Source of the DNA: Acutalibacter caecimuris_A
Lineage (GTDB): Bacteria; Bacillota; Clostridia; Oscillospirales; Acutalibacteraceae
DNA: 64,000 nucleotides
Reading direction: 5' to 3'
NCBI RefSeq assembly: GCF_034335015.1
Contig: NZ_JAWXXK010000010.1
Coordinates: 62,001 to 126,000 of the forward strand
The notes beneath the pieces are model-generated. The model worked only from the letters and a program-made list of their open reading frames with translations, was not told the origin of the DNA and made no database searches. The translations under genes were made by a program, and so were the position numbers. Numbering within the stretch: position 1 is the first letter of the stretch; each line of letters begins with the position of its first letter. This document shows, piece by piece, positions 52,180 through 61,429 of this stretch.

Positions 52180-52277
52180 TGGCCACTGTTCCTTCCTGTA
52201 GAGCCTGATTTTTCTCAATCTCACTCAGAATAAAGGGAAGATACAACGAAACTGTAAAGAAATTATGAAAAAATTAT

Positions 52278-52307
52278 GAAAAAAGGCCGCCGCATTCTTG
52301 CGGCGGC
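52278..52307 (-). terminator. Terminator after yaaA
   Basis: GCCGCCGC and GCGGCGGC flank AAGAAT; read on the minus strand this is followed by CTTTTTT. Confidence 0.88.
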
Positions 52308-52377
52308 AACCGTTCGTTTCATTTTGGCAAAGGAAAGCATTATCCCCGAGCAGCGGGAAGGCTTCCTGAAAATGTAT

Positions 52378-53133
52378 TTACGCATGGTTTCCCTGCTTCA
52401 AAAAGACATAAGCGGTCTCATTGGAGTATTCCGGCGAATACCGGTAGCCCAGGCGGTCAAAGCCGCGCAGCTCCTCCAGCGCCTCCGCGCCGGTTTCCGC
52501 CAGAAAGCGCACCATTTCGCCCCGTGCCATTTTGCAAAGGGTGCCTTTTTCCAGAAGCTTTCCGTTTTGCAGCTCTCCGAAAACGCAGGTGATCAGCCGC
52601 ACGGAGGCTGGAAGATACCTGGAAACACACAGGCTGTACTCTTTAGAAGCCAGGTTTATCACACAGTCCGTTTCGGAAAACAGAAAATCCGCGAGAGTAT
52701 TTCCCCAAAAGGAATAGAGATCCTTTGCCTTTCCCAGGGAAAGCCGGGCCTGCATTTCCAGGCGGTAGGGAGTTACGCCGTCGAAGGGGCGCAGCACGCC
52801 GTAAAACCCGGAGAGAATGCGCAGGTGTTCCTGAAGGTAGGCAAGCGCCCGCTCAGGCATTACTCCCGGCGCCATGTACTGGTACTGGATTCCCTCATAG
52901 GCAAGCACGGCGGGGGTCAGAGAAGCGCGAAGCTCCATGTGCCGCAGGCGTTCCGCGTTCAGGGCGGCAATGGAATCATTGCAGGCCCAGAGTCTTTTCA
53001 GCTCGTCATAGGACATGCCCCTGAGCTTTTCCAAGAGCTGTTCTGTTTGCGGCAGAAAGCGGGGGAGCTCCTGCCAGGGAAGGCTGTCCATATCCACCCG
53101 CATCTTTTTTGCTGGGGCAATGATGATCTTCAT
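52378..53133 (-). CDS. yaaA: YaaA family peroxide-stress protein
   Basis: I chose ATG 53133 because the family begins MKIIIAPAKKM; a GTG at 53154 overlapping the bcp stop is also in frame. Length is 251 residues. The family regions YEGIQYQYM, YGVLRPFDGVTPYRLEM, INLASKEYS and KMARGEMVRF are present. YaaA lowers free iron and so limits Fenton damage under peroxide stress, and it binds DNA in E. coli. Location directly after a thiol peroxidase fits the same role. Confidence 0.92.
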   Translation of the reverse strand: MKIIIAPAKKMRVDMDSLPWQELPRFLPQTEQLLEKLRGMSYDELKRLWACNDSIAALNAERLRHMELRASLTPAVLAYEGIQYQYMAPGVMPERALAYLQEHLRILSGFYGVLRPFDGVTPYRLEMQARLSLGKAKDLYSFWGNTLADFLFSETDCVINLASKEYSLCVSRYLPASVRLITCVFGELQNGKLLEKGTLCKMARGEMVRFLAETGAEALEELRGFDRLGYRYSPEYSNETAYVFLKQGNHA

Positions 53134-53150
53134 GGAGCTTTTGACCGCCG

Positions 53151-53615
53151 TCACTTTTTCTCAGCCAGATAGGCCAGGATCTCAGCGGCGTTGGTGTCCG
53201 GCTTCACTTTGGGCATGGCCTTTTCGATCACGCCCTGCTCGTCGATCAGATAGGTAGAGCGCACCACTCCCATGCTGACCTTTCCGTAAAGCTTCTTTTC
53301 CTTCCAAACATCATACGCCTGAAGAACCTCCAGCTCCGGGTCGGAAAGCAGCAGGAAGGGGAGGTCATATTTTTGAACGAACTTCAAATGAGAAGCCACG
53401 GAATCCTTGCTGATCCCAATGACTACGATCCCCTCGGAACGAAATTCCTCATAAGCCTGAGCAAAAGCGCAGGCCTGCCTGGTACAGCCCGGAGTGTTGT
53501 CCTTGGGGTAGAAATAGAGAACCACCTTTTTCCCCAGAAAATCCGAAAGGCTTACCTTTTTTCCGGTTTGATCCTCCAACGTAAATTCCGGCGCTTTTTT
53601 TCCTGTTTCCAGCAT
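53151..53615 (-). CDS. bcp: Thioredoxin-dependent peroxiredoxin Bcp
   Basis: The protein has 154 residues. The peroxidatic Cys44 lies in YPKDNTPGCTRQAC, with the second Cys49 five residues on as in Bcp/PrxQ. It reduces peroxides with thioredoxin. AAAGGAGAG precedes ATG 53615. It is co-directional with yaaA and separated from it by 0-17 bp, forming a small peroxide-defence operon. Confidence 0.94.
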   Translation of the reverse strand: MLETGKKAPEFTLEDQTGKKVSLSDFLGKKVVLYFYPKDNTPGCTRQACAFAQAYEEFRSEGIVVIGISKDSVASHLKFVQKYDLPFLLLSDPELEVLQAYDVWKEKKLYGKVSMGVVRSTYLIDEQGVIEKAMPKVKPDTNAAEILAYLAEKK

Positions 53616-53690
53616 AGTTTTTCTCTCCTTTAAATGTGATTAAGCGAATAACTTCCTCGCGGGGAAGCGGCGCTTGAACTTGCCGTGCCC

Positions 53691-54281
53691 TCAGCCGATC
53701 ATTTTTCGCACAAGTCCGTACAGAATGGGCTTCATATTGTCAATGGTATCCGGGTTCCCCTGAATGATAGAGGAATAGCAGGTGGAGCCGATCATTTCCA
53801 GAATGACAAAAATGAGCTTAAAGAGTTCGTCCTCCGTTCTGCCCTGGGCGATACCGCTTTGTTCCACGGCGGTCATCAGCTTGTCCCAAAGAGGATCCTC
53901 CCGCAGGCTCAGCTGCCGTTCCACAATGGGCCAGGAGAAATTTCGCTGGATCAGCCGCAGGATCAGCTTGTTCCGTTTGAAATATTCAATGACATAGTCA
54001 ATCAGCAGGATCACATTTTCCGTAAAATCCTTTGTTTGCCGTGCGTTGACAAATTCATAGCCCTCCGAAAGCACTCGGAAGGAGATTTGGTAGGCCAGCT
54101 GCTGCAAAAGATGCTCTTTGTCATGAAAATACAGATAAAATGTGCCCTTTGCCACATTGGCTCCCTTGGCGATCTCGTCCACAGAAGTTTTTGAAACGCC
54201 CTTTTCCAAAAAGAGGCTGTAGGCGGCGTTCAGCAGCTTTTGTTTTTTCTGTTCCTTTTTTAACTCTGTTTTTTCGCCCAT
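53691..54281 (-). CDS. TetR/AcrR family regulator
   Basis: The protein has 196 residues. The N-terminal helix-turn-helix is TSVDEIAKGANVAKGTFYLYFHDKEHLL, followed by an all-helical ligand domain. It is divergent from the MMPL operon across 558 bp that contains three palindromic operator-like sites, so it is one of two candidates to repress that exporter. The other is the TetR encoded at 59274. Confidence 0.9.
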   Translation of the reverse strand: MGEKTELKKEQKKQKLLNAAYSLFLEKGVSKTSVDEIAKGANVAKGTFYLYFHDKEHLLQQLAYQISFRVLSEGYEFVNARQTKDFTENVILLIDYVIEYFKRNKLILRLIQRNFSWPIVERQLSLREDPLWDKLMTAVEQSGIAQGRTEDELFKLIFVILEMIGSTCYSSIIQGNPDTIDNMKPILYGLVRKMIG

Positions 54282-54386
54282 GGAAAGGCCCCGTTTCTAT
54301 AAAGATTTGCACTGTTCCACAAGAATATTCAGACTATCGAAAAACACTCTAACCATAAGAAACGGAAGGGGGAAGAGTGTGAGAGG

Positions 54387-54530
54387 GGACCACTGGGGGT
54401 GAGCGCGTCCCGGTGGGGGGAAGGTCTCCAGCTGAGACCTCCCTGACCCGTTCTCAGCTGTCGCTTCGGTTGCTGTGCCCCGGTGGGGCACGTCCAGCAA
54501 TGTCTGAGCCGACAGGCGGACCCCTCTCTT
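54387..54530. repeat. Dispersed repeat shared with 38169-38345
   Basis: GCGTCCCGGTGGGGGGAAGG, then TCTCCAGCTGAGACCTCC, the palindrome GTGCCCCGGTGGGGCAC, and GAGCCGACAGGCGGA follow the same order as the other copy. A further small palindrome (GGAAAAATC/GATTTTTCC) lies at 54551-54571. Confidence 0.75.
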
Positions 54531-54668
54531 GCGTTTCAATCGCAATCTATTGGAAAAATCTATGATTTTTCCAATAGGTTTAAGCGTTGCGAAAAGCATT
54601 TTCGATATGCTTAATATTGAACCACTTTTTTGAGAAAAGAGCAAGGGCTTTCTTCAGATTTATAAAAA

Positions 54669-54775
54669 TGACCAATAGTCAATTGCTGCGCGGCTGGTTT
54701 TTCGGCGGATTGCAATATTGACTATTAGTCATTTTTGGATTATTCTTTCGGTATACATTAAATGACCAATAGTCA
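54669..54775. promoter_or_regulatory. Three TetR-type operator palindromes
   Basis: TGACCAATAGTCA at 54669-54681, TGACTATTAGTCA at 54719-54731 and TGACCAATAGTCA at 54763-54775. The middle one overlaps the -35 and the last follows the expected transcription start, so bound repressor would block the promoter. Confidence 0.75.
54718..54746 (+). promoter_or_regulatory. Promoter of the MMPL operon
   Basis: TTGACT (54718-54723), a 17-bp spacer, TATTCT (54741-54746). The operator at 54719-54731 covers the -35. Confidence 0.75.
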
Positions 54776-54839
54776 TTAAGCGAATCCCCAGCAGCTTCAC
54801 GCAGGGGACACGCAAAGCTGAAAGAAAGGAAGCGACTGT

Positions 54840-56927
54840 ATGGAACGATTTGCCCGTTGGGTGGTCAAGCGCAGAAAGCTGGTGCTGCTTCTGGCTGTTC
54901 TGCTGTTGATCCCTTCGGTGGTGGGGGCGGTAGGAACTTATGTAAACTACGATATCCTCACTTACCTGCCGAAAGAGCTGGAATCTGTCATAGGAGAAAG
55001 GTATCTGGAGGAGGATTTCAACATGGCCTCGGTCTCCATGATCACGGTGGAGAATATGACTGCGGCGGATACCTTGACGCTGAAAGAAGAGCTTTCTGGA
55101 ATCGAAGGGGTACAAAGCGTCCTGTGGGTGAGCGATTTGGTCGATGTTTCCACTCCAAAGGAAATGCTGCCTTCCGATCTGCAAAGGTTTTTCTACAACG
55201 ATAGCGGCGCGACCATGCTGATCGTGCGGTTTGAAAACCCCAGCGCGCATGAAACTACTATGGCGGCGCAGCGGGAGATCAAAAGCCTGCTGCGTGAGAA
55301 TTGCTTTATTGGTGGAATGTCCGCGATTCTGGAGGATACCCGGGCCCTGGTGCAGGAGGAAATGCCGCTGTATATCCTTTGCGCCGTAGGCGCTTCCCTG
55401 CTGATCCTGTTTCTCAGCATGAAGGAAACGGTGATCCCCCTGCTGTTTATGTTGGGCATGGTGTTTCCCATCGCCTATAATTTCGGCACCAATATTTTTC
55501 TGGGGGAGATCAGCTATATTACTGAGGCGCTGGCCACTGTGCTGCAGCTTGGCGTAACTATGGACTTCTCCATTTTCCTGCTGCACCGCTTTGAAGAAGA
55601 GCGAAGCGGCGGGCTGGACGATGAAACGGCCATGGTTCGTGCCATCGGAAAAACCTTTTCCTCCATTTCCGCAAGCTCGCTCACTACCATTGCCGGGTTT
55701 CTGGCGCTGTGCACCATGCGCCTGACGTTAGGCAGAGATATCGGGATCGTAATGGCAAAGGGCGTGTTTTTAGGCGTGGCATGCACCCTCACCATTTTAC
55801 CCGCGCTGATCATGACCTTCCGGCGCTCCATTCAAAGGCACACTCATCCCACCTTCATCCCAAAGCTGACACGTACCGCGGGCTTTGTGGTGAAAAGGCG
55901 GGTGCCGATTCTGCTGATTTTTATTTTTCTATTTTTCCCCTTTGCCATTGCGCAGGCAAAAACGCCGGTCTATTATACCATCACCGATTCTCTGCCCCAG
56001 GACCTTCCGGGCATTGCGGGTACCAGCCGGCTGAAGGACGATTTTGACATGACCACCTCTCACTTTATCATGGTGGACGAAAACCTGGCGCCGCAGAAGC
56101 TGCAAGGCCTCACAGCGGAGCTGGAACAGGTGGAAGGGATCCATCAGGTTTTAAGCTATGAAAAGTTTTTGGGCGCGGGGATCCCGGAGGAATTCCTGCC
56201 GGAAGAGGCAAAGGAAATTTTTGAGGCGGGCGGGCGCAGGCTGATCCTGGCGAATTCCTCTTACCAAAGCGGTACAGAGGAGCAGAACCGCCAGCTTACA
56301 GAGCTTCAGACGGTGGTGAAGCGTTATGACCCGGCGGGCGTTATCACCGGTGAAGGCGCTATGACGAAGGACCTGATCAAAGTGGCTGATGTGGATTTCC
56401 GCAATGTCAATATCACCAGCATTTTAGTGGTTTTTCTCATTATTGCCCTGACCTTCCGTTCCGCTTCCGTGCCGGTGCTTCTGGTAGCGGCCATTGAAAG
56501 CGGCATTATGATCAATTTGGGAATTCCCTATTTTACCGGGCAGACCCTGCCCTTTATCGCCAGCATCGTGATCGGCACCATTCAGCTGGGCGCCACAGTG
56601 GATTACGCCATTTTAATGACTACCCGCTTTCGGGAGGAAATGAACGCGGGCCATGATGCCAGGGAAGCGGCGCGGATCGCGGTAGAGCAGTGCAGCCAAA
56701 GCATTCTCACCAGCGGGCTGACCTTCTTTGCCGCCACCTTCAGTGTATCACTGGTATCAAAAATGGAGCTTTTAGGCAGTCTGTGCCGGCTCATCAGCCG
56801 AGGCGCGCTGCTGAGCATGGCAGTCATTTTGCTGGTGCTGCCCGCGCTGCTGGTGTTTACCGCTCCGATCTTGAAAAAAACCACTTTTCACTGGACGAAT
56901 CCTACTGAAATAAAAGAAGGAGATTGA
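54840..56927 (+). CDS. MMPL/RND-family exporter
   Basis: The protein has 695 residues. Two halves each carry one helix, an extracytoplasmic loop and five more helices (about 12 in total). LGVTMDFSIFLLHRF in the first half and IQLGATVDYAILMTTRFREE in the second are the MMPL proton-relay and loop motifs. The closest general match is the YdfJ/MmpL-type group exporting lipids or drugs. AAAGGAAG precedes ATG 54840. It lies just 4 bp from the secreted heptad-rich protein gene, which commonly partners it. Confidence 0.92.
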   Translation: MERFARWVVKRRKLVLLLAVLLLIPSVVGAVGTYVNYDILTYLPKELESVIGERYLEEDFNMASVSMITVENMTAADTLTLKEELSGIEGVQSVLWVSDLVDVSTPKEMLPSDLQRFFYNDSGATMLIVRFENPSAHETTMAAQREIKSLLRENCFIGGMSAILEDTRALVQEEMPLYILCAVGASLLILFLSMKETVIPLLFMLGMVFPIAYNFGTNIFLGEISYITEALATVLQLGVTMDFSIFLLHRFEEERSGGLDDETAMVRAIGKTFSSISASSLTTIAGFLALCTMRLTLGRDIGIVMAKGVFLGVACTLTILPALIMTFRRSIQRHTHPTFIPKLTRTAGFVVKRRVPILLIFIFLFFPFAIAQAKTPVYYTITDSLPQDLPGIAGTSRLKDDFDMTTSHFIMVDENLAPQKLQGLTAELEQVEGIHQVLSYEKFLGAGIPEEFLPEEAKEIFEAGGRRLILANSSYQSGTEEQNRQLTELQTVVKRYDPAGVITGEGAMTKDLIKVADVDFRNVNITSILVVFLIIALTFRSASVPVLLVAAIESGIMINLGIPYFTGQTLPFIASIVIGTIQLGATVDYAILMTTRFREEMNAGHDAREAARIAVEQCSQSILTSGLTFFAATFSVSLVSKMELLGSLCRLISRGALLSMAVILLVLPALLVFTAPILKKTTFHWTNPTEIKEGD

Positions 56928-56931
56928 TTGT

Positions 56932-59256
56932 ATGAAACGTGCCAAGAAACTCTTTTCCATTCTGCTGTCCACACTGCTGCTTCTAACCTGCTCTGCTCCG
57001 GCGGTTGCCGCAGGGCCCGTACCAGCGAAGAAAGACGAAACCGCTTATGTTATTTTGAATCAGGACGGCACCGTACAGAAGCAGATCGTCAGCGACTGGC
57101 TGCACAGTGACAACGGTTTTCACAATGTGCGGGATAAAAGCGGTCTTAAGGAAATTGAAAATCTGAAAAGCAATACCCAGCCGGTTTTCCGGGACGGAGA
57201 ATTGATTTGGAACACAGAAGAAACAGATCTCTACTATCGGGGTGAAACAAATGCCGAGCCTCCTGTAACCGCGGAGATCCGCTACACACTGGACGGAAAA
57301 GAACTTGCCCCCGAAGAGCTTGTGGGAAAAAGCGGACATTTGACTATGGCGGTGAAGCTGACGAATCAGGAAACGGAAACCATAAAAATCGGCGGAAAAA
57401 ACCGCACGGTCTGCACGCCTTTTTTGACCGTGTGCGCCGCCTTGCTGCCGGCGGATTCCTATCAAAATGTGAGCGCTGAGCACGGCGCGGTACAAACAGA
57501 TTCCAAAACACAGCTTGCCTGTTTTCTGGCGCTTCCCGGCGTCAGGGATTCCATTTCCGGACTGCTGCCTGATGACCTGCAGGAGCTGGAGGAGGCTCTT
57601 TTAGACGAGTTTACTATTGAGGCTGATGTAACACAGTGTGAAATGCCGACCTTCCTGTTTGCCGCCGCGCCTGGCAGGAAAGCTCTGCTGGAGGAGCTGG
57701 ATACCGATCAGCTGAAGAATACGCTGAACGAACTGACAGACGCCACAGAGCAATTACAGGACGGCACGGTGGAGCTGGACGATGCCGTAGGCACGCTGGT
57801 GGAAAAGCTGGGTGAATTTGCCGATGGCTACAGCCAATTTGACGAAGGGATCTCAACAGCGGTGGAAGGCGCCGATCAACTGGCGGAGGGCGGCAGAAAC
57901 CTGCTGGACAACGCCGAGATCCTTTCTGAAAAATCCGGGGAGCTGGCCGCCGGAGCGGAGCAGCTGAGAAACGGTGCGGTAGGCTTATCCGATCAGCTGA
58001 ATACTCAATTAGTGCCAGCCCTGACTGCCGCCGCTGGGCAAAAAGATGCTTTGCAAAACAAAATGGCTGGTTTATCCGCCCAGTTAAACGGCTTGACGAT
58101 CCCCGATACCTCCGGCCTGAAGACACAGCTTTCCGCCGGAGTGGGCCAGGTTTTTGACGGGGCGGCGTACAGGGCGGCAAAGGCCGCTGCCACTGCCACG
58201 GGAGAGGTGGTTTCTCAGCAGCTTTCCGGCGCTCTGAGCGGGGTGCAGCAGGCTATCCCTGAAAAGTCCGCGGAAATCGTTGATGCGGTACAGGGCGCGG
58301 ATCTGCAGGTTCTACAGCAGGTGCTCTCCTCCGGAGAGCTGGGTCTGACCGCAGAGCAGCAGAGCGCTATTCTCGCCGCGGCGCAAAGCGGTATGGACAG
58401 CACAAAAGAGACCCTGACTGCCGGTGTCGCGCAGGGCATTACCTCTACACTGCCCGAAGGGCTGCTTTCCGGGAACCCTGTTTCAGAAGAGGCGGCAGAA
58501 CAGATCGCCTCGGCTGTGTGCGGCTCAGAACAAATGCAGGCGGCAAGGGCTGGGGCGGTGTCCCAGGTAGCGGCCGGGGTTCCGGAGCTGGATACCTCTT
58601 CCTTCCAAACCCTGCTGGGGGAATTCAAAACACTTTCCGCCGAAGCTTCCTCTATGCTGGGCCAGGTGGATACCCTCACCGCCGCATTGTACAATGCGAG
58701 CGATCCTGCTAGTCAGAAAACAGTGGTAGGAGCGGCAAACGCCCTGGCGGAAGGCGCGGAAAATCTGAATGCCGGAACAGACGCCCTTCTGGGCGGCACC
58801 ACCGCTTTCGCTTCTGGGGTACGTCAGCTTTCCGGCGGTGCCGATTCCCTCTCCTCCGGGCTGGATCTTCTTGCCGATTCCAGTAAAACAGTGACGGACT
58901 CCATTTCCCAGTTCCAAAGCGGCGGAGAAGGACTGAAGGAGGGCACGGGAAAGTTAAAGGACGGCATGGAGGAATTTTCGGAAAAAGCCATTGACAGGTT
59001 GACAAACGCCGTGGATCCCGATTCCGATCTGGCGAAGGTTTTGGAAGCCATGTCAGACCGTGCGGAACGCTTTGAAGGTACAGGCTGTGGAGAAGAGATG
59101 GAGCACACCGTAAAATATGTCATGCGCACAGGCGCGTTTCAGAATGTCCCTAAGGCAGACAGCGGGGAAGGGGAGCGATCCTCTTCTTCAGAAACAACAG
59201 CTTCCGCTCCGGCGGAAGAAACCTTCTGGGATCGGGTGAAGGGACTGTTTAACTGA
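56932..59256 (+). CDS. Secreted heptad-rich protein, MMPL partner (YhgE-like)
   Basis: The protein has 774 residues. The signal peptide is MKRAKKLFSILLSTLLLLTC with cleavage near AVAAGP. A beta-rich N-terminal domain (30-260) is followed by long helical repeats of the form (E/D)G-x-x-x-L-x-x-G (QLAEGGRNLLDNAEIL, GAEQLRNGAVGLSDQL, GVRQLSGGADSLSSGL). The end is polar (ETFWDRVKGLFN) with no membrane anchor. Similar repeats occur in YhgE/Pip proteins next to MMPL exporters. It is probably an extracytoplasmic conduit or adaptor for the exporter (inference). Confidence 0.75.
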   Translation: MKRAKKLFSILLSTLLLLTCSAPAVAAGPVPAKKDETAYVILNQDGTVQKQIVSDWLHSDNGFHNVRDKSGLKEIENLKSNTQPVFRDGELIWNTEETDLYYRGETNAEPPVTAEIRYTLDGKELAPEELVGKSGHLTMAVKLTNQETETIKIGGKNRTVCTPFLTVCAALLPADSYQNVSAEHGAVQTDSKTQLACFLALPGVRDSISGLLPDDLQELEEALLDEFTIEADVTQCEMPTFLFAAAPGRKALLEELDTDQLKNTLNELTDATEQLQDGTVELDDAVGTLVEKLGEFADGYSQFDEGISTAVEGADQLAEGGRNLLDNAEILSEKSGELAAGAEQLRNGAVGLSDQLNTQLVPALTAAAGQKDALQNKMAGLSAQLNGLTIPDTSGLKTQLSAGVGQVFDGAAYRAAKAAATATGEVVSQQLSGALSGVQQAIPEKSAEIVDAVQGADLQVLQQVLSSGELGLTAEQQSAILAAAQSGMDSTKETLTAGVAQGITSTLPEGLLSGNPVSEEAAEQIASAVCGSEQMQAARAGAVSQVAAGVPELDTSSFQTLLGEFKTLSAEASSMLGQVDTLTAALYNASDPASQKTVVGAANALAEGAENLNAGTDALLGGTTAFASGVRQLSGGADSLSSGLDLLADSSKTVTDSISQFQSGGEGLKEGTGKLKDGMEEFSEKAIDRLTNAVDPDSDLAKVLEAMSDRAERFEGTGCGEEMEHTVKYVMRTGAFQNVPKADSGEGERSSSSETTASAPAEETFWDRVKGLFN

Positions 59257-59273
59257 GAAAAAAGGGGTGGCAA

Positions 59274-59834
59274 ATGAAACAGACGAAACAAGCCCTGGCA
59301 GAATCGCTGAAGGAGCTGCTGAAGCGAAAACCCCTGGAGCGGATCACCGTAAAGGATATTGTGAGCGGCTGCGGAATTAACCGCCAAAGCTTTTACTACC
59401 ACTTTTGCGATGTATATGATCTGATGGAATGGACGTTGGAGGAGGATATTCGAAAGTTTTTCGAGGCGCTTTCCGATCCGCCGGAGAACTGGCAGGAAAA
59501 GGTCAGATTGCTGTTTCGCTACTTTTATGAAAACAGGCTTATGCTCCTGCGGGGCTATGAGCCGAAAAGCCAGAAGCGCTACCGGCAGGTGCTGGAAAAA
59601 TGGTTTCTTCCCATTTTGGAAGAGCAGATGGCGCTTTGTCCGCAAGCGGCAGGGGTTCCGCAAAGTCAAAAGGAATTTCTTGTGAAGGTATACGCCTGGG
59701 GCTTTGCCAGCCTTTGCCTGGAATGGGTGGAGCGGGGGCTGCCGGACGAAAACAAGGTGAATTTAGAGTATTATTTTCTTTTGCTGACCGGAAGCCTCAG
59801 CGATGCGTTGGGTCGCTTCCTCAAAGTAAAATAG
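59274..59834 (+). CDS. TetR/AcrR family regulator, C-terminal TetR_C type
   Basis: The protein has 186 residues. The helix-turn-helix is ITVKDIVSGCGINRQSFYYHFCDVYDLMEW, like DhaS/YcfQ-type members, which usually act as regulators of the adjacent operon. It is the third gene of the MMPL operon (17 bp gap), so autoregulation through the palindromes at 54669-54775 is possible. A hairpin terminator follows. Confidence 0.88.
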   Translation: MKQTKQALAESLKELLKRKPLERITVKDIVSGCGINRQSFYYHFCDVYDLMEWTLEEDIRKFFEALSDPPENWQEKVRLLFRYFYENRLMLLRGYEPKSQKRYRQVLEKWFLPILEEQMALCPQAAGVPQSQKEFLVKVYAWGFASLCLEWVERGLPDENKVNLEYYFLLLTGSLSDALGRFLKVK

Positions 59835-59849
59835 CTTTTATGACAGAGG

Positions 59850-59892
59850 GTTCTCTGTGTCTGGTTTTTTGACACGGAGAATCCTTTGTCGA
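59850..59892 (+). terminator. Hairpin terminator after the MMPL operon
   Basis: GGTTCTCTGTGTC and GACACGGAGAATCC pair with one bulge, with TGGTTTTTT in the loop and CTTTG after; the U-tract is short, so moderate confidence. Confidence 0.5.
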
Positions 59893-59921
59893 TTGCTGGC
59901 CTTTTTTGTCGATGGTATTCT
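59893..59921 (+). promoter_or_regulatory. Promoter of the radical SAM gene
   Basis: TTGCTG (59893-59898), a 17-bp spacer, TATTCT (59916-59921). Confidence 0.6.
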
Positions 59922-59953
59922 GTAGGTAAATCACAGGAAAGGAACGATATCGT

Positions 59954-61309
59954 TTGAATACCTCAAACAAAATGGTGCAGTTTTGGTTAAAGCAGGCCTT
60001 CAGCTACATTGAGAGAGAGCCGGAGAAAAATCTGCCCAAGCTGATGGATTGGGTGGACAAATTCGCCCCGGAAGGGGAAAAAGGCTTTCCGGTACAGCGC
60101 GCGGCGTTTCGCCGTGTGATCGAAGACCCGGAAAACAACATGCACCAGCTGATGAAGCGCATTTTCACAGAAACGGACCCTAAGGTTTTGAAAAAAATAT
60201 TTGAGGCTTTTATCCTAAACGGCAATCTGGTGGGCTGGCCCAAGCAGGAGGAAATGCGGGAAAAATACGGCTGCAACATTCCCTGGGCAATTCTTTTAGA
60301 CCCCACCTCCGCCTGCAATTTGCACTGTACCGGCTGCTGGGCGGCGGAATACGGCAACAAGCTGAATCTTACCTTTGATGAGATCGATTCCATTATCAGC
60401 CAGGGAAAAGAGCTGGGAGTGTACATTTACATCTATACCGGCGGGGAGCCCATGGTGCGGAAAAACGATTTGATCGCTCTCTGCCGCAAGCATAACGACT
60501 GTCAGTTCCTGTGCTTCACCAATGCCACGCTGATCGATGAAGAATTCGCCGATACCATGCTGGACGTGGGAAATTTCCTGCCCGCTATCAGCGTGGAGGG
60601 CTTTGAAGAAGCAACGGACGGCCGCCGTGGAAACGGCACCTTCCAAAAGGTCACGGCCGCTATGGAGCTTTTAAAGCGGAAACGTTTGCCCTTTGGCATC
60701 AGCTGCTGCTATACCAGCCAGAACCTGGATTCCATTTCCAGCGGGGAATACTTTGACCAGATGATAGACTGGGGCGCTTCCTTTGTGTGGTATTTCCACT
60801 ACATGCCCGTGGGCAATGACGCTGTGCCCGCTCTGATGCCTTCCCCGGAGCAGCGGGAATTCATGTATCACAGAATTCGGGAAGCGCGAAAAACAAAGCC
60901 CATTTTCGCCATGGATTTTCAGAACGATGGAGAATTTGTAGGCGGCTGTATTGCCGGCGGAAGGCGGTACTTCCATATCAATGCCAATGGCGATTGCGAC
61001 CCCTGTGTGTTTATCCATTATTCCAACGCCAATATTCGGGAAATGACTTTGCTGGAGGTACTGAGGTCTCCCATTTTCATGGCGTACCATGATGAGCAGC
61101 CCTTTAACAAGAATCATTTAAGGCCTTGCCCCATGCTGGAAAATCCGGAGCGGCTGAAAGCCATGGTTCACGCCACCGGTGCGGTCTCTACAGACCTGCA
61201 GTCTCCGGAAACGGTGGAGCACCTCTGCGAAAAGTGCAAAGCATACGCAAAAAACTGGACTCCCACAGCGGAGAAGCTGTGGGAAACCAGCCAAAAGAAA
61301 AAAGAATAA
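59954..61309 (+). CDS. Radical SAM protein with C-terminal Cys cluster
   Basis: It starts at TTG 59954 with AGGAAAGGAAC about 10 nt upstream. Length is 451 residues. The radical SAM motif CNLHCTGC (CxxxCxxC, near residue 121) follows an N-terminal helical region. YTGGEPM is the SAM-binding GGE. Downstream, CDPCVFIHYSNANIRE with LRPCPMLENP and LCEKCKAY supply cysteines of a SPASM-like or auxiliary cluster. The fold resembles HpnH/MoaA-type enzymes, but no peptide or lipid substrate gene is adjacent, so the reaction is unknown. It follows the MMPL operon. Confidence 0.85.
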   Translation: MNTSNKMVQFWLKQAFSYIEREPEKNLPKLMDWVDKFAPEGEKGFPVQRAAFRRVIEDPENNMHQLMKRIFTETDPKVLKKIFEAFILNGNLVGWPKQEEMREKYGCNIPWAILLDPTSACNLHCTGCWAAEYGNKLNLTFDEIDSIISQGKELGVYIYIYTGGEPMVRKNDLIALCRKHNDCQFLCFTNATLIDEEFADTMLDVGNFLPAISVEGFEEATDGRRGNGTFQKVTAAMELLKRKRLPFGISCCYTSQNLDSISSGEYFDQMIDWGASFVWYFHYMPVGNDAVPALMPSPEQREFMYHRIREARKTKPIFAMDFQNDGEFVGGCIAGGRRYFHINANGDCDPCVFIHYSNANIREMTLLEVLRSPIFMAYHDEQPFNKNHLRPCPMLENPERLKAMVHATGAVSTDLQSPETVEHLCEKCKAYAKNWTPTAEKLWETSQKKKE

Positions 61310-61345
61310 CGGAGAAGTGTTTTTTCTTGTCTGCTCTGCAAAATG

Positions 61346-61380
61346 AAAACCCGGAAGGCCATAATAGCTTCCGGGTTTTT
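61346..61380. terminator. Bidirectional terminator between convergent genes
   Basis: AAAACCCGGAAG and CTTCCGGGTTTTT pair perfectly around GCCATAATAG. Confidence 0.92.
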
Positions 61381-61429
61381 GTGGCTTGTGGAAAAGCATG
61401 GAAAGGCAGATTTCCTATGATCTGCTTTT

